Below are positions 10,695 through 19,083 of a stretch of DNA of 64,000 bases, one piece after another. Source of the DNA: JAJPXC01 sp964520525. Lineage in GTDB: Bacteria; Bacteroidota; Bacteroidia; Bacteroidales; Muribaculaceae. The notes beneath the pieces are model-generated. The model was not told the DNA's origin and searched no databases. It saw nothing but the letters and a program-made list of their open reading frames with translations. The stretch is from positions 1 to 64,000 of the forward strand of contig CAZFNR010000007.1 in the NCBI GenBank assembly GCA_964520525.1, given 5' to 3'. The translations under genes and the position numbers were made by a program. Every line of letters begins with the position of its first letter. Within the stretch, counting starts at the first letter, position 1.

Positions 10695-13121
10695 ATGAAG
10701 TTTTCACCTGACGAAGCCGCTGGCTTCTTCTCAATAAGCCCCGCACATCCGCAGAGCGACCAATCAGAATTACAACCCGACTTGCAACAGCTCCCGCTGT
10801 TGCCTACAAGAAATCTGGTTTTGTTTCCCGATGTGGCTATACCGATAACGCTTGGACGCGAGTCATCGCTTGCCACAGCTGAACATGCAGAACGTGACTC
10901 GTCGTTCATAGGCGTCGTGTGTCAGCTTGACAGCGGCGATGACAATCCCGAGCTGAAAGGGTTGTTCAAGTACGGTGTATTTGCACAAGTGCTCAAAGTG
11001 CTTACATTACCCGATGACACAAAAACCGCTCTTGTTCAAGCCCGTGGAAAATTTAAAATTATTGGGGAGGCGACAACGGTTGACGATGGTCACAAACGAG
11101 AGTTGCGAGCGCACGTCAAGCCTATAAGTGAGGTGATCCCAAAATCATCTGACCAGGAATTTATAGCACTTGCCACTTCTATCAAGGACACAGCCACAAA
11201 TATAATGAAGGCTACGGATTCGCCATCGGAGGTGATGTTCAATATCACCAACGTTGATAACCCCGCCTCTCTGATTAATATCCTATCATCTACTTTACCA
11301 ATAAACCCCGAGGTAAAGATGAAACTGCTTGCTATGAGGTATATGCGTGAGCGCGGCGTGGCTTTGCTTGACGAACTGACACGCAACTCCGAGATGATCA
11401 ACCTTACACGAGAGTTCCAAAAGCGAGCCAAAGAGAGTCTCGACGACAAACAACGAAGCGCATTTCTGCAACAGCAGATGGAGGCGATACGTGCAGAATT
11501 GTATGGTGATGACGATGAATCGGAAGGGCTGCGCAAACGAGCCGCAGAGATAGATTTTCCCGAGAATGTCAGCAAGTTATTCAATAAGGAACTTGAGAAG
11601 TTGCGCCGAGTTAATCCGCAATCGCCCGACTATTCAGTGCAATACACCTATCTTGAAACTCTGCTTGATTTGCCATGGGGGAAACTGACACCTCTGGTCG
11701 ATGATATAACCCATGCAGCTGACGTGCTTAACAATGACCATTTCGGACTTGACAAGGTCAAAGAACGCATTCTTGAGCAAATGGCTGTGATGATTAATAA
11801 CCCCGGTGGAAAGTCTCCTATTATATGCTTGGTGGGGCCTCCAGGAGTCGGTAAGACTTCACTGGGCCAATCAATAGCGCGCGCACTTGGCCGTAATTAC
11901 CAACGGGTGGCACTTGGTGGCGTGAATGACGAGGCTGAAATACGCGGACATCGTCGCACATATATTGGTGCGATGCCCGGACGTATCATTGACGCGTTGA
12001 AACGTGCTGGATCTTCCAATCCTGTACTACTGCTTGACGAAATTGATAAACTCGGTCGGGACTTTAAGGGCGACCCTGCGGCCGCTCTGCTTGAAGTGCT
12101 TGACCCCGAGCAAAATTGCAAATTCCATGACAATTATGTCGACGTGGATTATGATTTGTCTAACGTGCTTTTCATCGCTACAGCTAACTCACTGTCGACG
12201 TTGTCGCAACCGCTGCTTGACCGAATGGAAATCATCGATATAGCGGGTTATCTGCTTGAAGAAAAGGTTCAAATCGCAAAACGCCATTTCATACCGAGGC
12301 TTACCGATGAGTTAAACACAGGTTGGCTTAACCTGCGATTCTCTGATGAAACGCTTGAAGCGATAATCGACCGATACACCGCTGAAAGCGGTGTGCGTCA
12401 ACTGGAGAAAAGGCTGTCGCAGATTATGAGGAAACGTCTGCTGGCCACCATGAGTGGAGACACTGTTGATTCTGCGATTAAACCCGATGATTTGCAGGGG
12501 ATGCTTGGCGCACCGATTTTTAACCGTGACAAGTATGAAGGTAATGATTTCGCTGGTGTGGTCACAGGGCTTGCATGGACGGCCGTGGGAGGTGAAATAC
12601 TATTCATTGAATCCTCATTGTCGTCGTCAAAAGGCGAGAAGCTGACATTGACGGGCAACCTTGGCGATGTGATGAAGGAATCAGCAGTCATAGCGTTGCA
12701 ATACGTCAAGTCACACTCGGCTCAATTCGGCATAAATCCTGAGTTGTTTGATAAATACACTTTACATATCCATGTTCCAGAAGGCGCTATTCCAAAGGAT
12801 GGCCCCTCTGCAGGTATTACTATGGCCACATCTATCGTCTCGACTTTCACACAACGTAAGGTGAAAGCGCGGTTGGCTATGACCGGAGAAATTACGCTTA
12901 GGGGTAAAGTGTTGCCCGTGGGGGGGATAAAAGAGAAGATACTGGCAGCCAAACGGGCAGGCATTACCGATATAATCCTGTCCGCGGATAACCGTAAAGA
13001 TGTGGTAGATATCAGCGAGAACTATCTTTCGGGACTGACATTCCACTATGTGGATACTGTTATGGACGTTATTGGGCTTGCGCTGACCGATGAACTGGCC
13101 GTTGACCATATCGATTTATAA
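10695..13121 (+). CDS. lon: ATP-dependent Lon protease (LonA type)
   Basis: Cytosolic AAA+ serine protease for misfolded and regulatory proteins, 808 residues. An N-terminal substrate-binding LON domain (about 30-235) and a helical linker precede the AAA+ module with Walker A GPPGVGKT (381-388) and Walker B LLLDEIDKL, then the protease domain with the dyad Ser705 in PKDGPSAG and Lys748 in GGIKEKI. The Ser-Lys spacing of 43 matches E. coli S679/K722. It is monocistronic: its own promoter lies upstream and a strong hairpin follows at 13145-13176. Confidence 0.97.
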   Translation: MKFSPDEAAGFFSISPAHPQSDQSELQPDLQQLPLLPTRNLVLFPDVAIPITLGRESSLATAEHAERDSSFIGVVCQLDSGDDNPELKGLFKYGVFAQVLKVLTLPDDTKTALVQARGKFKIIGEATTVDDGHKRELRAHVKPISEVIPKSSDQEFIALATSIKDTATNIMKATDSPSEVMFNITNVDNPASLINILSSTLPINPEVKMKLLAMRYMRERGVALLDELTRNSEMINLTREFQKRAKESLDDKQRSAFLQQQMEAIRAELYGDDDESEGLRKRAAEIDFPENVSKLFNKELEKLRRVNPQSPDYSVQYTYLETLLDLPWGKLTPLVDDITHAADVLNNDHFGLDKVKERILEQMAVMINNPGGKSPIICLVGPPGVGKTSLGQSIARALGRNYQRVALGGVNDEAEIRGHRRTYIGAMPGRIIDALKRAGSSNPVLLLDEIDKLGRDFKGDPAAALLEVLDPEQNCKFHDNYVDVDYDLSNVLFIATANSLSTLSQPLLDRMEIIDIAGYLLEEKVQIAKRHFIPRLTDELNTGWLNLRFSDETLEAIIDRYTAESGVRQLEKRLSQIMRKRLLATMSGDTVDSAIKPDDLQGMLGAPIFNRDKYEGNDFAGVVTGLAWTAVGGEILFIESSLSSSKGEKLTLTGNLGDVMKESAVIALQYVKSHSAQFGINPELFDKYTLHIHVPEGAIPKDGPSAGITMATSIVSTFTQRKVKARLAMTGEITLRGKVLPVGGIKEKILAAKRAGITDIILSADNRKDVVDISENYLSGLTFHYVDTVMDVIGLALTDELAVDHIDL

Positions 13122-13144
13122 TAAGTATGCACACATTAAAAGAA

Positions 13145-13176
13145 AATGGCGACTCGAATTGAGCCGCCATTTTTTT
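13145..13176. terminator. Bidirectional intrinsic terminator between lon and the DUF5606 gene
   Basis: Stem AATGGCGaCTC (13145-13155) / GAGcCGCCATT (13161-13171) with one internal mismatch and a 5-nt loop. It is followed by a run of T on the plus strand (13170-13176) for lon. On the minus strand it is followed by TTTTCTTTT, so it can also end the galE-metA-DUF5606 transcript. Confidence 0.85.
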
Positions 13177-13216
13177 AATTAACAAAAGTTTCTGTATAAT
13201 AAGTTGTTAACCGCGG

Positions 13217-13657
13217 TTATTCCTTTGCCGTTAGAGCGTCGTCGGCCGATTCGTCATGAACTAATTCCTCATCTTTAAACTTATCGATTCCGGCCGCCAT
13301 AAGCTGATTATACCAACTAAACACTTTTTTGATGTCGTTGGTATAGACTCTGTCGTCATCGAAATCTGGTAATATAGTAGCGAAATAGTCGCGGATTTCC
13401 TTATCACCTCCAAGCGCTTTTACATCTACCGGTTTCCCTTCGTTCTTTTCTTTAATAACTTCAAACACATTTGCCAACGGGGTGTCTTCATTTTCAGTGT
13501 AAATGGCTATGTCACCAAGAGAGATAACTTTGTCGTGCGCATAGGCCGGTGTACGTTTCCCGGTAGCGAGATTTTCGACTATGAGCATATTTTTCCCCTG
13601 GTTTACCAATTTGAAGAGGCCGGGGCGACCTGAAATTGAAAGAATTGTCTTTAACAT
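13217..13657 (-). CDS. DUF5606 domain protein
   Basis: Conserved Bacteroidota protein of unknown function, 146 residues, cytosolic (no signal peptide or membrane segment). It begins MLKTILSISGRPGLFKL and contains the basic-acidic pattern typical of DUF5606, including a RTPAYAHDKVISLGDIAIYT core, with a variable acidic C terminus. It follows metA by 23 nt and is probably the last gene of galE-metA-DUF5606. The family assignment rests on recall of the N-terminal motif. Confidence 0.78.
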   Translation of the reverse strand: MLKTILSISGRPGLFKLVNQGKNMLIVENLATGKRTPAYAHDKVISLGDIAIYTENEDTPLANVFEVIKEKNEGKPVDVKALGGDKEIRDYFATILPDFDDDRVYTNDIKKVFSWYNQLMAAGIDKFKDEELVHDESADDALTAKE

Positions 13658-13680
13658 TGTTATTGATTTTTGGAATTTTT

Positions 13681-14607
13681 CTATTTAAGGTTGGCTATGT
13701 CGTCAAGTTTGTATGGCGTTGCCTGATAGACGAAGTAGTTAAGCCAGTTGGTGAAAAGAAGATTGGCGTGCGAACGCCATCTAACGAGCGGTTCTTTTGA
13801 TGGGTCATCGTCAATGTAATAGTGGGCGGGGATCGTCGGATTTAATCCTTTTTCAAGATCTCTGTGGTATTCAAAATCAAGCGTGAGCGGTGAATATTCT
13901 GAGTGACCGGTGATAAAGAACTCCCTTCCGTTTCGAGCCATGACCATATAAACTCCGCTTTCCTCACTGTCGGCAAGTATGGTAAGTGACTCATGCCGAT
14001 TTATTTCATCGGCATCGAGTTGGCTAAATCGGCTGTGGGGAACTTCAAAAGTATCATCAAACCCGCGGAAAATAGGGTTGTGCTTATCTTTAAGTCGGTG
14101 GGAGAATACCCCAGAGACCTTATGGTCAAGAACGTGCTTTGTGATACCATAATGGTAGTATAACCCAGCAAAAGCTGCCCAACATATGTATATTGTGGAA
14201 GTTACATGGTTTTTTGCCCATTCAAACACTTTGGTCAGCTCTTGCCAATAATCGACTTGCTCAAATTCCACCTTTTCGACCGGTGCGCCTGTTATTATCA
14301 AGCCGTCGTAACAATCCCTTTTTATGTCATCAAATCGTTTGTAGAAAGCTTCGATATGTTCGCGCGGTGTATTGCGCGACACATGAGTGCCTACATCAAC
14401 CAAATCAAGATTAATCTGCAACGGGGTGTTGGAAATAAGCCTCAACAAGTCTGTCTCTGTCATAAGTTTTAACGGCATAAGATTTAGAACCGCAATACTT
14501 AGGGGACGAATATCCTGGGTAGCGGCCCGCCGCTCTCCCATGACAAATATATTTTCGGCTTTTAGCTCCTCTACGGCGGGTAACCCTTCTGGAACTCTTA
14601 CTGGCAT
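13681..14607 (-). CDS. metA: Homoserine O-acyltransferase MetA, predicted acetyl-CoA specific
   Basis: First step of methionine synthesis from homoserine, 308 residues. The catalytic residues sit at the canonical numbers: Cys142 (YICWAAFAG), His235 and Glu237 (TGHSEYS). Residue 111, known to set acyl-CoA choice in MetA, is Glu (TGAPVEKVEF), as in the acetyl-CoA enzyme of Bacillus cereus, where E. coli has Gly for succinyl-CoA. The product is therefore predicted to be O-acetylhomoserine although automatic pipelines name the family succinyltransferase. It lies 23 nt downstream of galE and 23 nt upstream of the DUF5606 gene. Confidence 0.94.
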   Translation of the reverse strand: MPVRVPEGLPAVEELKAENIFVMGERRAATQDIRPLSIAVLNLMPLKLMTETDLLRLISNTPLQINLDLVDVGTHVSRNTPREHIEAFYKRFDDIKRDCYDGLIITGAPVEKVEFEQVDYWQELTKVFEWAKNHVTSTIYICWAAFAGLYYHYGITKHVLDHKVSGVFSHRLKDKHNPIFRGFDDTFEVPHSRFSQLDADEINRHESLTILADSEESGVYMVMARNGREFFITGHSEYSPLTLDFEYHRDLEKGLNPTIPAHYYIDDDPSKEPLVRWRSHANLLFTNWLNYFVYQATPYKLDDIANLK

Positions 14608-14630
14608 CTTTTAAAAAAAAATAGTCTGAA

Positions 14631-15668
14631 TTACATTACATTGCGTTCGCGGAGTTTGCATTGCCAAGCCCATGCCGAACGCATTGTGTCGTCGATAGAG
14701 GTCTGAGCTTTCCATCCAAGGACTTCGTTTGCATAGGTCGGGTCGGCCCATACTTTCTCAATATCCCCCGCACGTCGTCCTACGATTTTGTGAGGAACGG
14801 TTACTCCCGTGGCTCGTTGGAATGCGTCTATTAATTCAAGCACTGATAATCCTATTCCTGTGCCAAGATTGAATATCTCTATTTTGTCGTCAGATTTATC
14901 CTCAAGCATTCTCTCTACTGCGATAACATGGGCTTTTGCCAAATCGACAACGTTGATGAAGTCGCGTATGCATGACCCGTCGGGGGTATCGTAGTCGTTG
15001 CCGAACACGCTCAATTCCTTTCTGATTCCGATGGCGGTCTGCGTGAGGTAGGGTATGAGATTCTGTGGCACTCCGTTGGGCAATTCTCCTATTTCAGCGG
15101 ATGGATGCGCCCCAACGGGGTTGAAATATCGAAGAATCACACTCTTTATTGGTGCTCCGGAATTGACCACATCGGTGATTATCTCCTCGGAAACCTGTTT
15201 AGTATTGCCGTAGGGTGAAGTGGCCTTTTTTATCGGTGCTGTCTCCGTGACCGGGTTTGAGTCTGGCTCGCCGTAGACCGTGCATGACGATGAGAATACT
15301 ATACCTTTCACTCCATGTCGCGGCATCGCATCAAGCAGATTGAGTAAAGAGTTAAGATTATTGCGATAATATAGAATAGGCTTTTCAATTGATTCACCTA
15401 CGGCTTTACTCGCTGCGAAATTGATAATACCCTTGATGTCGGGATAATTTGTGAACAATTCTTCAAGAGCAGCCATATCAGTGCAATCGGCCTCGACCAT
15501 CGGCGGTCGTTGACCCGTGATGCGTTCTATTCCATCGAGCACTTCAAGATTGCTGTTGGAAAGATTATCTATGATTACTACCGGATAACCGGCTTGCTGC
15601 AACTCAACGACAGTGTGTGATCCGATGTATCCGGTGCCTCCGGTTACTAATATTCTTCCTTTGTTCAT
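14631..15668 (-). CDS. galE: UDP-glucose 4-epimerase GalE
   Basis: Extended SDR epimerase interconverting UDP-glucose and UDP-galactose, 345 residues. It has the NAD-binding TGGTGYIGSH at the N terminus, SSSCTVYGEP with the active Ser/Thr, and the catalytic YxxxK in SPYGNTK. The ATG at 15668 is chosen over an in-frame GTG at 15710 because only this start gives the family N terminus (MNKGRILVTGG). An AAACTTTG box (plus 15690-15697), a near match to a -7 element, lies inside the longer reading, which also disfavours it. It probably leads the galE-metA-DUF5606 run. Confidence 0.95.
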   Translation of the reverse strand: MNKGRILVTGGTGYIGSHTVVELQQAGYPVVIIDNLSNSNLEVLDGIERITGQRPPMVEADCTDMAALEELFTNYPDIKGIINFAASKAVGESIEKPILYYRNNLNSLLNLLDAMPRHGVKGIVFSSSCTVYGEPDSNPVTETAPIKKATSPYGNTKQVSEEIITDVVNSGAPIKSVILRYFNPVGAHPSAEIGELPNGVPQNLIPYLTQTAIGIRKELSVFGNDYDTPDGSCIRDFINVVDLAKAHVIAVERMLEDKSDDKIEIFNLGTGIGLSVLELIDAFQRATGVTVPHKIVGRRAGDIEKVWADPTYANEVLGWKAQTSIDDTMRSAWAWQCKLRERNVM

Positions 15669-15791
15669 GACTGGTTCTGTTCTGTAGGTCAAAGTTTGCG
15701 CAACTCGCACTTCAACGCGAATTTACAAAATATTACTATAGAAGCAAAGCAAACTGTACTGTCATGTGCGTTTTTTAAATCGGCCGATTTA

Positions 15792-17240
15792 TTATAGAAT
15801 GGGGCTGAAAAGCCTCATAAACGACTCCAACGCTTTCTGAGTTGTTGACCTGCGTCTCCACGACGAGGGGGTTATGCGTTGACAGGCTTTCATATCGTTG
15901 ACAAAAATTTCTTTCATCCGCTTGTTAAAATCAGTCGAGTAGATGATCAAGTTGCTTTCAAAGTTATGTTCGAAACTGCGGAAGTCGAAATTTGTAGATC
16001 CAACCGATGAAAATTCCTCATCGATGACGAGTGTCTTGCTGTGAAGCATCCCCGGTTCGTAGAAGTAAATTTTTACACCCGCGCGCAGGCATTCGGCGAT
16101 ATATGAATATGAAGCATATTTTAACATTATCGAGTCGCTACGACGAGGAATCATGATGCGCACGTCGACACGGGAGAGGGCTGCGCTTTGTAACGCCTTA
16201 AGAAGGCTCTCTGTCGGCAGAAAGTAGGGGGTCTGTAAAAAAACCGTTTTTTTTGCATTGGCAATTGCTTTGAGATAGACCATTGCCACATTACTCCATT
16301 GGCTTGTGGGCCCACTTGTGATGAGCTGCATCCCCATCGGGCGCTCGATACACACCGGTAACGCTACGTCTTTGCCTTCTTCGATTAGGGGTTGCCCCAT
16401 GAAACTCCAGTCAATAGCAAACGACAGTTTCAACGCCGTCACAGCAGGTCCCTGTATGCGCAAATGTGTGTCGCGCCAGATACCCCATCCAGTTCCGTCG
16501 ATATATCGGTCAGCGATGTTCATTCCGCCGATATATCCAATGTATCCGTCGATTACGCAAAGTTTGCGATGGTTTCTCCAGTTGATACGTGTGGCAAACG
16601 GTGGAAAAGCGACTTTAAAAAATGGATAGACCATAATCCCTGCCTGCTGCATCTCTTTGAAAAACCTGTTTTTCACGCCAAAGCAGCCTACATGGTCGTA
16701 GATAACCCTGACGGTGACACCTTCTCGCGCCTTACGTTGGAGCACCTCTTTTATCTCATATCCGATTTTGTCATCCTCAAAAATGTAATATTGAAGGTGA
16801 ATGTAGTGCTGTGCATTGCTAAGGTCGTTGATGAGCGTGTCAAATTTCTCGCGACCGGTTGTGAAGATTCTCGCATCGTTTCCTGGATAAAAGTTTGCCC
16901 CTGTCAGAGAACGTGCGAGTTTGACCTGTTGTTGACTTTCAGTACTTATGGGAACTCTGTCAGTATGGGGGAGCGACATTGATTCAAATTTTCGCAGTTT
17001 GCGGCGATTGCGGCGCGAGGTGCGGTGTTTGTTCTTTATATTGCGCCCGAAAAAAACGTAGAGTATAAGCCCAAATGCGGGAACAACAAGAAGCACAGTG
17101 ACCCAAGCGAGCGACTTGACTGGATTGCGGTTTTCTGACAAGACGATTCCTATGATACTGAGAATTGTGATGGCATAAATGGCCATCAATCCCCAATAGA
17201 GCCAAGACATATTTATGTATTCTGACAAAGACGCTCCCAT
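15792..17240 (-). CDS. cls: Cardiolipin synthase (phospholipase D family)
   Basis: Inner-membrane enzyme condensing phosphatidylglycerol to cardiolipin, about 482 residues. Two N-terminal membrane segments (PLDc_N) are followed by two HKD motifs: HRKLCVIDGYIGYIGGMN near residue 225 and HSKTLVIDEEFSSVGSTN near residue 400. An upstream in-frame GTG at 17300 exists, but a good promoter (17259-17289) lies between it and the ATG at 17240, and 482 residues matches the family. It ends 123 bp before galE and diverges from mlaE. Confidence 0.94.
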   Translation of the reverse strand: MGASLSEYINMSWLYWGLMAIYAITILSIIGIVLSENRNPVKSLAWVTVLLVVPAFGLILYVFFGRNIKNKHRTSRRNRRKLRKFESMSLPHTDRVPISTESQQQVKLARSLTGANFYPGNDARIFTTGREKFDTLINDLSNAQHYIHLQYYIFEDDKIGYEIKEVLQRKAREGVTVRVIYDHVGCFGVKNRFFKEMQQAGIMVYPFFKVAFPPFATRINWRNHRKLCVIDGYIGYIGGMNIADRYIDGTGWGIWRDTHLRIQGPAVTALKLSFAIDWSFMGQPLIEEGKDVALPVCIERPMGMQLITSGPTSQWSNVAMVYLKAIANAKKTVFLQTPYFLPTESLLKALQSAALSRVDVRIMIPRRSDSIMLKYASYSYIAECLRAGVKIYFYEPGMLHSKTLVIDEEFSSVGSTNFDFRSFEHNFESNLIIYSTDFNKRMKEIFVNDMKACQRITPSSWRRRSTTQKALESFMRLFSPIL

Positions 17241-17258
17241 ATCATCGTATTCTCGCCC

Positions 17259-17289
17259 TAAAATTACACAAATTGTCGCAACAAACAAA
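17259..17289 (-). promoter_or_regulatory. Promoter of cls (TTTG-N19-TAATTTTA)
   Basis: On the minus strand TTTG (plus 17286-17289) and TAATTTTA (plus 17259-17266; one mismatch to TAnnTTTG) are separated by 19 nt. The implied start of transcription is about 10-12 nt upstream of the ATG at 17240, which decides the cls start codon. Confidence 0.55.
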
Positions 17290-17420
17290 ATCAATGGCAC
17301 ATATGGTAATTTGTGTAGACATGCAGGCGGTTTGTAAATCTAAGTATTATTCTCACAAGTAGGTAATTTAAATATCAAGTTCCGCGCCGATTGGGATAAT
17401 GGTGTTTGTCAAAAATTAGC

Positions 17421-17428
17421 TACCTTTG
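17421..17428 (+). promoter_or_regulatory. Probable mlaEF promoter -7 box (TACCTTTG)
   Basis: TACCTTTG fits TAnnTTTG and sits 28 nt before the mlaE ATG at 17457. The nearest TTTG (17405-17408) is only 12 nt upstream, shorter than usual. Its presence argues against starting mlaE at the in-frame codon near 17406. Confidence 0.45.
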
Positions 17429-17456
17429 CGGAATAATTATCATTTTAGACACTAAG

Positions 17457-18206
17457 ATGCTACTTACTAACTCCATAGCCACATTTGGCAGCTATTGCCT
17501 GTTTATGCGACGAGTGTTTTCGATTCCTGATAAGTTTAGAATTTTTATGCGTCGCACCGTTGCCGAGATTTCAAAACTCGGAGTGGACTCAATTCCGCTT
17601 GTAATCATCATTTCGCTGTTTATTGGCGCTGTTATCGCTATTCAGATGCAACTTAACATAACCTCGCCGTTAGTTCCTGCCTATTCGGTCGGTCTTGCCA
17701 CGCGCGACATTGTTCTGCTTGAGTTCTCCAACTCAATCCTTTGTTTGATTCTCGCAGGAAAAGTCGGCTCAAACATCGCTTCTGAAATTGGCACTATGAG
17801 AGTGACTGAACAGATTGACGCTCTTGAAATTATGGGTATCAACTCAGCAAATTTTCTTGTTCTCCCGAAAATCGTCGCATTTCTATTCTTCATGCCTATT
17901 CTTGTAGTGTTTAGCATCTCAACGGCACTTTTTGGCGGATATTTTGTAGCCCTTGTGACCGATATGATTACAGTGTCGCGCTACGTCTACGGCCTTCAAG
18001 CGCTGTTTCAGGAGTGGTATGTGTGGTATGGCATCATCAAATCTGTTGCTTTTGCTTTCATCATCAGCTCAGTCGCATCGTTCTTCGGTTACTACGTCAA
18101 GGGTGGAGCGCTCGATGTAGGCAAGTCAAGCACTAACGCTGTCGTTTCGAGCAGCATTCTGATTCTATTCTTTGACATCTTGTTGACTAAACTGCTATTG
18201 CAATGA
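17457..18206 (+). CDS. mlaE: MlaE-family lipid ABC transporter permease
   Basis: Inner-membrane permease of the Mla/MCE phospholipid transport system, 249 residues, with five to six hydrophobic segments and the MlaE hallmark region GSNIASEIGTMRVTEQIDAL. The start ATG at 17457 is preferred to an upstream in-frame codon because the promoter box lies between them. It overlaps mlaF by ATGA (18203-18206), so the two are translationally coupled. The MCE-domain partner MlaD is not adjacent. Confidence 0.93.
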   Translation: MLLTNSIATFGSYCLFMRRVFSIPDKFRIFMRRTVAEISKLGVDSIPLVIIISLFIGAVIAIQMQLNITSPLVPAYSVGLATRDIVLLEFSNSILCLILAGKVGSNIASEIGTMRVTEQIDALEIMGINSANFLVLPKIVAFLFFMPILVVFSISTALFGGYFVALVTDMITVSRYVYGLQALFQEWYVWYGIIKSVAFAFIISSVASFFGYYVKGGALDVGKSSTNAVVSSSILILFFDILLTKLLLQ

Positions 18207-18979
18207 TTGAGGTTAATAATATCACTAAATCGTTTGACGATAAAACGATTTTGCACGACATATCAGCTACTTTCCACACCGGGAAAACGAATCTCATTAT
18301 AGGCCAAAGCGGCTCGGGTAAAACAGTGCTTATGAAATCGCTCGTTGGGCTTATCCGACCGGAGCAAGGCCAGATTCTTTACGACGGTCGAGATTTGTTG
18401 AAGATGGATTCCTCGCAAGTCAAAGAATTGCGCAAAGAGATTGGAATGCTTTTCCAAGGCTCGGCACTCTTCGACTCTGAAACAGTGCTTGGCAATGTTA
18501 TGTTCCCGCTTGTGATGTTTACAAAGATGTCTGAAGCTGAGATGCGCGACCGCGCTCTCTTCTGCCTCGAGCGTGTTAACCTCAAGGGCGCCGATAAAAA
18601 GTATCCCTCTGAGATTTCTGGCGGCATGCAGAAACGTGTGGCAATCGCACGAGCCATTGCGCTCAATCCCAAATATCTTTTCTGTGACGAGCCCAACTCG
18701 GGCCTTGACCCTAAAACGTCGATTGTCATCGACGAATTGCTTAGCGACATCACCCACGAATACAATATCACAACAATCATCAACACCCACGACATGAACT
18801 CTGTGCTCGGTATCGGTGAAAACATCGTTTTCATCAACAAAGGGCACCGCGACTGGGTGGGTAATAAAGACCAAATTTTTGAGACAGACAACCAAGCGTT
18901 GTCCGACTTCGTATTTGCCACCGACCTTTTCCAAAAAGTTAAAGACTACGTTGTCGACAATTCGAATCGTCAACGATAA
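18203..18979 (+). CDS. mlaF: MlaF-family ABC transporter ATPase
   Basis: ATPase subunit of the MlaE/MlaF transporter that maintains outer-membrane lipid asymmetry, 258 residues. Walker A GQSGSGKT, Q loop (MLFQGSALFD), signature ISGGMQKRV, Walker B YLFCDEPNSGLD and the H loop NTHDM are all present. It starts within the mlaE stop (ATGA). A hairpin at 19027-19056 lies between it and the convergent M16 protease gene. Confidence 0.95.
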   Translation: MIEVNNITKSFDDKTILHDISATFHTGKTNLIIGQSGSGKTVLMKSLVGLIRPEQGQILYDGRDLLKMDSSQVKELRKEIGMLFQGSALFDSETVLGNVMFPLVMFTKMSEAEMRDRALFCLERVNLKGADKKYPSEISGGMQKRVAIARAIALNPKYLFCDEPNSGLDPKTSIVIDELLSDITHEYNITTIINTHDMNSVLGIGENIVFINKGHRDWVGNKDQIFETDNQALSDFVFATDLFQKVKDYVVDNSNRQR

Positions 18980-19026
18980 AATACCCACTTCTCAATCATT
19001 AGATTTTTATCATATTCATAACGCAA

Positions 19027-19056
19027 GATGGGCTGCCCGTGATTGGACAGCCCATC
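19027..19056. terminator. Hairpin between convergent mlaF and M16 protease genes
   Basis: Perfect 9-bp stem GATGGGCTG (19027-19035) / CAGCCCATC (19048-19056) with a 12-nt loop, centred between two convergent stops. Neither flank has a good T run, so it is a weak terminator or an mRNA 3'-end stabiliser. Confidence 0.5.
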
Positions 19057-19083
19057 ATAATGTTTGACCGGTTAGGCTCTTAT

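Noticed and set aside
13217..13657. DUF5606 gene as regulator of lon
   Set aside because: It only faces lon across a bidirectional terminator and belongs to the metA transcript.
16392..16982. 196-codon plus-strand frame
   Set aside because: Antisense shadow of cls; no recognisable motif and no promoter.
18263..18988. 241-codon minus-strand frame
   Set aside because: Antisense shadow of mlaF, whose Walker and signature motifs are intact.
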